DNA of 15,848 nt from JACDAL01 sp035646635 (GTDB lineage Bacteria; Actinomycetota; CADDZG01; WHSQ01). The stretch lies in the NCBI GenBank assembly GCA_035646635.1, contig DASRPA010000251.1:1-15848 (forward strand), given 5' to 3'. Positions 13,254 through 15,848 of this stretch are shown here, piece by piece. The position numbers and the translations under genes are program-made. Under the pieces are notes generated by a model, which was given only the letters and a program-made list of their open reading frames with translations, made no database searches and was not told the origin of the DNA. Position 1 is the first letter of the stretch. Every line of letters begins with the position of its first letter.

Positions 13254-15065
13254 TCATGACTGACCCGAGGGCTCGAGCTTGAGCGCCTCGATGAAGGCGG
13301 ACTGCGGCACCTCCACCGAGCCGATCTGCTTCATGCGCCGCTTGCCCTCCTTCTGGCGCTCGAGGAGCTTGCGCTTTCTCGAGACGTCGCCGCCGTAGCA
13401 CTTGGCGAGCACATCCTTGCGCTTGGCCTTGACCGTCTCCCGTGCGATGACGCGCGACCCGATTGCAGCCTGGATGGGAACGTCGAAGAGCTGGCGCGGT
13501 ATGAGCTTTCGCAGGCGCTCGGTCATCGTCTTGCCGTACTCGTAAGCCTTGTCCCGATGGACGATGGTCGAGAATGCGTCCACCGGCTGCTGGTTCAAGA
13601 GCACATCGACTTTGACGAGATGAGACGAGTACTGTCCGGCGGGCTCGTAGTCGAGCGATGCATAGCCCTTGGTCTTGCTTTTCAGCTGATCGAAGAAATC
13701 GAAGATGATCTCCGCAAGCGGCATCTGATAGCGGATCTCGACCCGCTCCGTCGACAGGTAATGCATCTCCTTGAGCTCGCCGCGCCGCTCCTGGCACAGC
13801 TGCATGACCGTGCCCACGTAATCGGACGGAGTGACGATCATGGCCGAGACATAGGGCTCGAGCACTTCCTCGATGTCTGAGGGGTCGGGCATCTCGCTGG
13901 GGTTTCGCACAATCCGCCGCGTGCGGTCGGTGAGCTCGATCTCGTAGCCGACCGATGGCGCCGAAGCGATCAAGGAGAGGTCGAACTCGCGCTCGAGCCG
14001 CTCCCTGACTATCTCCATGTGCAGAAGGCCGAGAAAGCCGCACCTGAAACCGAACCCCAGGGCACCCGAGGACTCTGGCTCGTAGACCAAGGAGGCGTCG
14101 TTGAGCTTGAGCTTGTCGAGCGCATCCCGAAGGATCGGGAAGTCGTCGCCCTCGATCGGATAGATGCCGGCGAAGACCATGGGCTTGGGCTCCCGATAAC
14201 CGGGAAGGGGCACCGCGGCGCCGCGCGGCCGGGTCGTGACGGTGTCGCCCACTTTGGCCAGACTCACGTCCTTGATCCCGGAGATGAGATAGCCCACGGC
14301 CCCCGTTTCCAGCCGCTCCACCGGCTGAGCGTCGGGCGCCATGATGCCGATCTCGTCCGCATCCACCTCCGTTCCGGCGGCCATGAACAGGATCGGGGTC
14401 TTGGCATCGAGATGCCCGTCGATCGCCCGAAGATAGGCGACCACACCTCTATAGGAGTCGTAGTAGGAGTCGAACACGAGCGCCCTGAGAGGGGCCGCAG
14501 GGTCTCCTTTTGGGGAGGGAACCGCCTTCACGATCTGCTCGAGGAGCTCGGGCACCCCCGCGCCGGTCTTGGCCGAGATCCGCAGGACGTCGGAGGCATC
14601 GCAGCCGATGAGCGCGGCCAGCTCCTCTGCGAACTTGTCCGGCTGCGCCGCCGGCAGGTCGATCTTGTTGAGCACCGGAATTATCTCGAGCCCGGCGTCG
14701 ACGGCGAGGTAGAGGTTTGTGAGCGTCTGTGCCTCGATGCCCTGGGCGGCGTCGACCAGCAGCACCACGCCGTCGCAGGCAGCGAGTGAGCGGGAGACCT
14801 CGTAACCGAAGTCGACGTGCCCGGGCGTGTCGATGAGGTTGATCTCATAGGTTTCGCCGTCGGGAGCTCGATACTCCATGCGCACGGCCGCGGCCTTGAT
14901 CGTGATGCCGCGCTCGCGCTCGAGGTCCATGCGGTCGAGGTACTGCTCGCGCATGTCCCGGTCGGAGACCGTGCCGGTGAGCTGAAGCAGCCGGTCCGAG
15001 AGCGTGCTCTTGCCGTGGTCGATGTGGGCGATGACGGCCACGGCTCGTTGATGCAGGGGATCCAT
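13254..15065 (-). CDS. lepA: Elongation factor 4 (LepA), ribosome back-translocating GTPase
   Basis: LepA is a translational GTPase of the EF-G family that acts on stalled ribosomes or during initiation and 30S biogenesis. The 603-residue product is full length. Motifs: G1 AHIDHGKST (13-21), G2 RGIT (52-55), G3 DTPGHVDF (79-86), G4 NKID (133-136), G5 SAK. The LepA-specific C-terminal domain is present (AAIGSRVIARETVKAKRKDVLAKCYGGDVSRKRKLLERQKEGKRRMK). ATG 15065 matches the family start MDPLHQRAVAVIAHIDHG; the frame stays open 34 codons further into a family B repeat, including the ATG at 15107 that is equivalent to the hemW start. No strong ribosome site is seen at 15065; AGGAG lies 16 nt away. 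It is divergent from rpsT, as in many Actinobacteria. Confidence 0.97.
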   Translation of the reverse strand: MDPLHQRAVAVIAHIDHGKSTLSDRLLQLTGTVSDRDMREQYLDRMDLERERGITIKAAAVRMEYRAPDGETYEINLIDTPGHVDFGYEVSRSLAACDGVVLLVDAAQGIEAQTLTNLYLAVDAGLEIIPVLNKIDLPAAQPDKFAEELAALIGCDASDVLRISAKTGAGVPELLEQIVKAVPSPKGDPAAPLRALVFDSYYDSYRGVVAYLRAIDGHLDAKTPILFMAAGTEVDADEIGIMAPDAQPVERLETGAVGYLISGIKDVSLAKVGDTVTTRPRGAAVPLPGYREPKPMVFAGIYPIEGDDFPILRDALDKLKLNDASLVYEPESSGALGFGFRCGFLGLLHMEIVRERLEREFDLSLIASAPSVGYEIELTDRTRRIVRNPSEMPDPSDIEEVLEPYVSAMIVTPSDYVGTVMQLCQERRGELKEMHYLSTERVEIRYQMPLAEIIFDFFDQLKSKTKGYASLDYEPAGQYSSHLVKVDVLLNQQPVDAFSTIVHRDKAYEYGKTMTERLRKLIPRQLFDVPIQAAIGSRVIARETVKAKRKDVLAKCYGGDVSRKRKLLERQKEGKRRMKQIGSVEVPQSAFIEALKLEPSGQS

Positions 15066-15077
15066 GCCCCAAAGCCT

Positions 15078-15304
15078 AGTGCTCCTGCGCGGAGGAACCG
15101 TCAGCATCCAGGGCGGCGCTGCGCGGTGATTGAATCCCAATTCCGACCTCGGCGGAGCCGTGGGCAAGGCGCGAGGAGCGAGCGTACCCGGAGGGCACGT
15201 GAGCGACGAGACACGCAGCTATCGCCGATGCAGCGACGTTCTGGTGCGATAAGAATCCCAATTCCGACCTCGGCGGAGCCGTCGGGAATTTCGCAAAGGT
15301 GCAC
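15078..15304 (-). repeat. Family B interspersed repeat, copy 3 (227 bp, lepA-rpsT spacer)
   Basis: This is the longest copy. It has the same order of blocks as copy 2, plus two insertions of one module: 15128-15161 and 15253-15282 (plus strand GAATCCCAATTCCGACCTC, then GGCGGAGCCGT). Copy 2 lacks the module at both points. Its GTACC/GGCAC hairpin keeps pairing through a G-T wobble on the minus strand. The lepA-proximal end is AGGAGCACT, 13 bp from the lepA ATG. Confidence 0.9.
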
Positions 15305-15317
15305 CAATGGACGGTTC

Positions 15318-15326
15318 TGCTATCCT
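15318..15326 (+). promoter_or_regulatory. Probable rpsT promoter (extended -10 box)
   Basis: TGCTATCCT (15318-15326) combines a TGN extension with TATCCT, a TANNNT-type -10 box. No good -35 box is seen in the family B sequence upstream, which is acceptable for an extended -10 promoter. Transcription would begin near 15333, directly before the 19-bp duplication. Confidence 0.5.
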
Positions 15327-15334
15327 GAGCGGCG

Positions 15335-15372
15335 TTCCCACGCCCTTAATTCCTTCCCACGCCCTTAATTCC
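15335..15372. repeat. 19-bp tandem duplication in the rpsT leader
   Basis: TTCCCACGCCCTTAATTCC occurs at 15335-15353 and again, identical, at 15354-15372. It lies between the probable transcription start and the ribosome site of rpsT, so the leader RNA contains both copies. Confidence 0.95.
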
Positions 15373-15391
15373 ATAGTTTAGGAAAGCTCCC

Positions 15392-15655
15392 ATGGCCAAC
15401 ATCAAGAGTCAGATCAAGCGCAACCGGCAGAACGAGGCGCGCCGGATTCGCAACCGCGGCGAGCGGTCGGCCCTTCGGACCAAGAACCGGCGTTTCAACG
15501 AGGCGCTCGCCTCGGACGATACTGAGGCCGCTCAGGACGCCTACCGCGATGTGGCCCGGGCTCTCGACCGAGCGGCATCGAAGGGAATCATCCACAAGAA
15601 TCGGGCCTCGGACAAGAAGTCGCGCCTCGCCCGCAAGCTGAACTCGGGGGCCTGA
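15392..15655 (+). CDS. rpsT: 30S ribosomal protein S20
   Basis: S20 binds 16S rRNA early in small-subunit assembly. The 87-residue product has the standard length and the typical start MANIKSQIKRNRQNEARRIRN. The family block KGIIHKNRASDKKSRLARKLN lies at the C-terminus. It is highly basic and Ala-rich in its helices. ATG 15392 follows AGGAAAG (15380-15386) at 5-nt spacing. It is divergent from lepA across family B copy 3. S20 is autoregulated in some bacteria; the duplicated leader could affect that, but nothing in the sequence shows it. A family A palindrome begins 35 bp after the stop. Confidence 0.98.
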   Translation: MANIKSQIKRNRQNEARRIRNRGERSALRTKNRRFNEALASDDTEAAQDAYRDVARALDRAASKGIIHKNRASDKKSRLARKLNSGA

Positions 15656-15690
15656 GCTCCGGGGGCCCAGCCCCGGCCCCGACCTCCGGC

Positions 15691-15763
15691 GTAGTCAAAA
15701 GCGCCCAGAGCGCGCCTGGGTACGGATTCCGTACTCCTGAGCGCGGCGAGCGCGATTGACTAC
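15691..15763 (+). repeat. Family A palindromic repeat, copy 2 (73 bp, after rpsT)
   Basis: Outer arms GTAGTCAA (15691-15698) and TTGACTAC (15756-15763) are perfect complements. Inside are GCGC-rich arms and the central GTACGGATTCCGTAC (15720-15734). The 16 bases before it (GGCCCCGACCTCCGGC, 15675-15690) recur before copy 3 with one change. It could serve as the transcription end of rpsT, since no classical terminator is seen. Confidence 0.9.
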
Positions 15764-15809
15764 GTGAGCCCGGCCCCGAAAATCCCCGGCCCCGGGCCCG
15801 ACCTCCGGC

Positions 15810-15848
15810 GTACTCAAACGCGCCCAGAGCGCGCCTGGGTACGGATTC
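15810..15848 (+). repeat. Family A palindromic repeat, copy 3 (cut by the window end)
   Basis: GTACTCAAACGCGCCCAGAG and the following CGCGCCTGGGTACGGATTC repeat the left half of copy 2, starting 119 bp after it. The flank GGCCCGACCTCCGGC is repeated as well, so this is a tandem array of at least two units that continues outside the window. Confidence 0.88.

Overview
The window is high-GC bacterial chromosome. It most resembles an actinobacterium (Actinomycetota), probably a deep-branching or uncultured lineage. The evidence is the CIRCE-controlled groES-groEL pair with an actinobacterial-type GroEL and GGM tail, the divergent rpsT / lepA-hemW block typical of Actinobacteria, -10 boxes of the TANNNT type, frequent GTG/TTG starts, and an ECF sigma / zinc-finger anti-sigma pair. 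The class cannot be fixed from the sequence alone.

Layout. 1-92 is the 3' end of a gene for a membrane protein. 89-2287 is the heat-shock operon groES-groEL, with a promoter, a CIRCE operator overlapping the start site and a strong intrinsic terminator. 2468-3580 (minus) is a secreted coiled-coil M23 peptidase. A 600-bp divergent spacer (3581-4182) holds two large stem-loops, a 77-bp palindromic repeat and an ECF-type promoter. 4183-7842 is a tightly overlapping three-gene operon: ECF sigma factor, membrane anti-sigma factor with a very large extracytoplasmic region, and a membrane-anchored M15 D,D-carboxypeptidase-like protein. 7922-8251 is a GYD-domain protein. 8273-9697 is a graveyard: a frameshifted IS orfA, a secreted-protein gene broken at two homopolymers, and the remains of an ArsR-SRPBCC operon. 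From 9709 to 15065 everything intact is on the minus strand: lepA, hemW, a GAF/HD-GYP protein and a SLOG-type (TIGR00725/LOG-like) protein. rpsT runs the other way at 15392-15655.

The most unusual content is non-coding. A composite interspersed repeat (here family B) occurs three times, each copy abutting the 5' end of a minus-strand gene (SLOG gene, hemW, lepA). It has a nested 30-34 bp module present or absent at fixed points. One copy is interrupted by seven perfect 18-bp tandem repeats, and another appears to supply the start codon of hemW. A second family (A) consists of 73-77 bp palindromes centred on GTACGGATTCCGTAC. One copy lies upstream of the sigma operon, and a copy plus the start of another lie in tandem after rpsT, running off the window end.

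Functionally, the intact genes cover protein folding (GroES/EL), translation (LepA, S20), a heme chaperone-type radical SAM protein (HemW), c-di-GMP turnover (HD-GYP) and cell-wall remodelling under envelope-stress control (M23, sigma/anti-sigma/M15).
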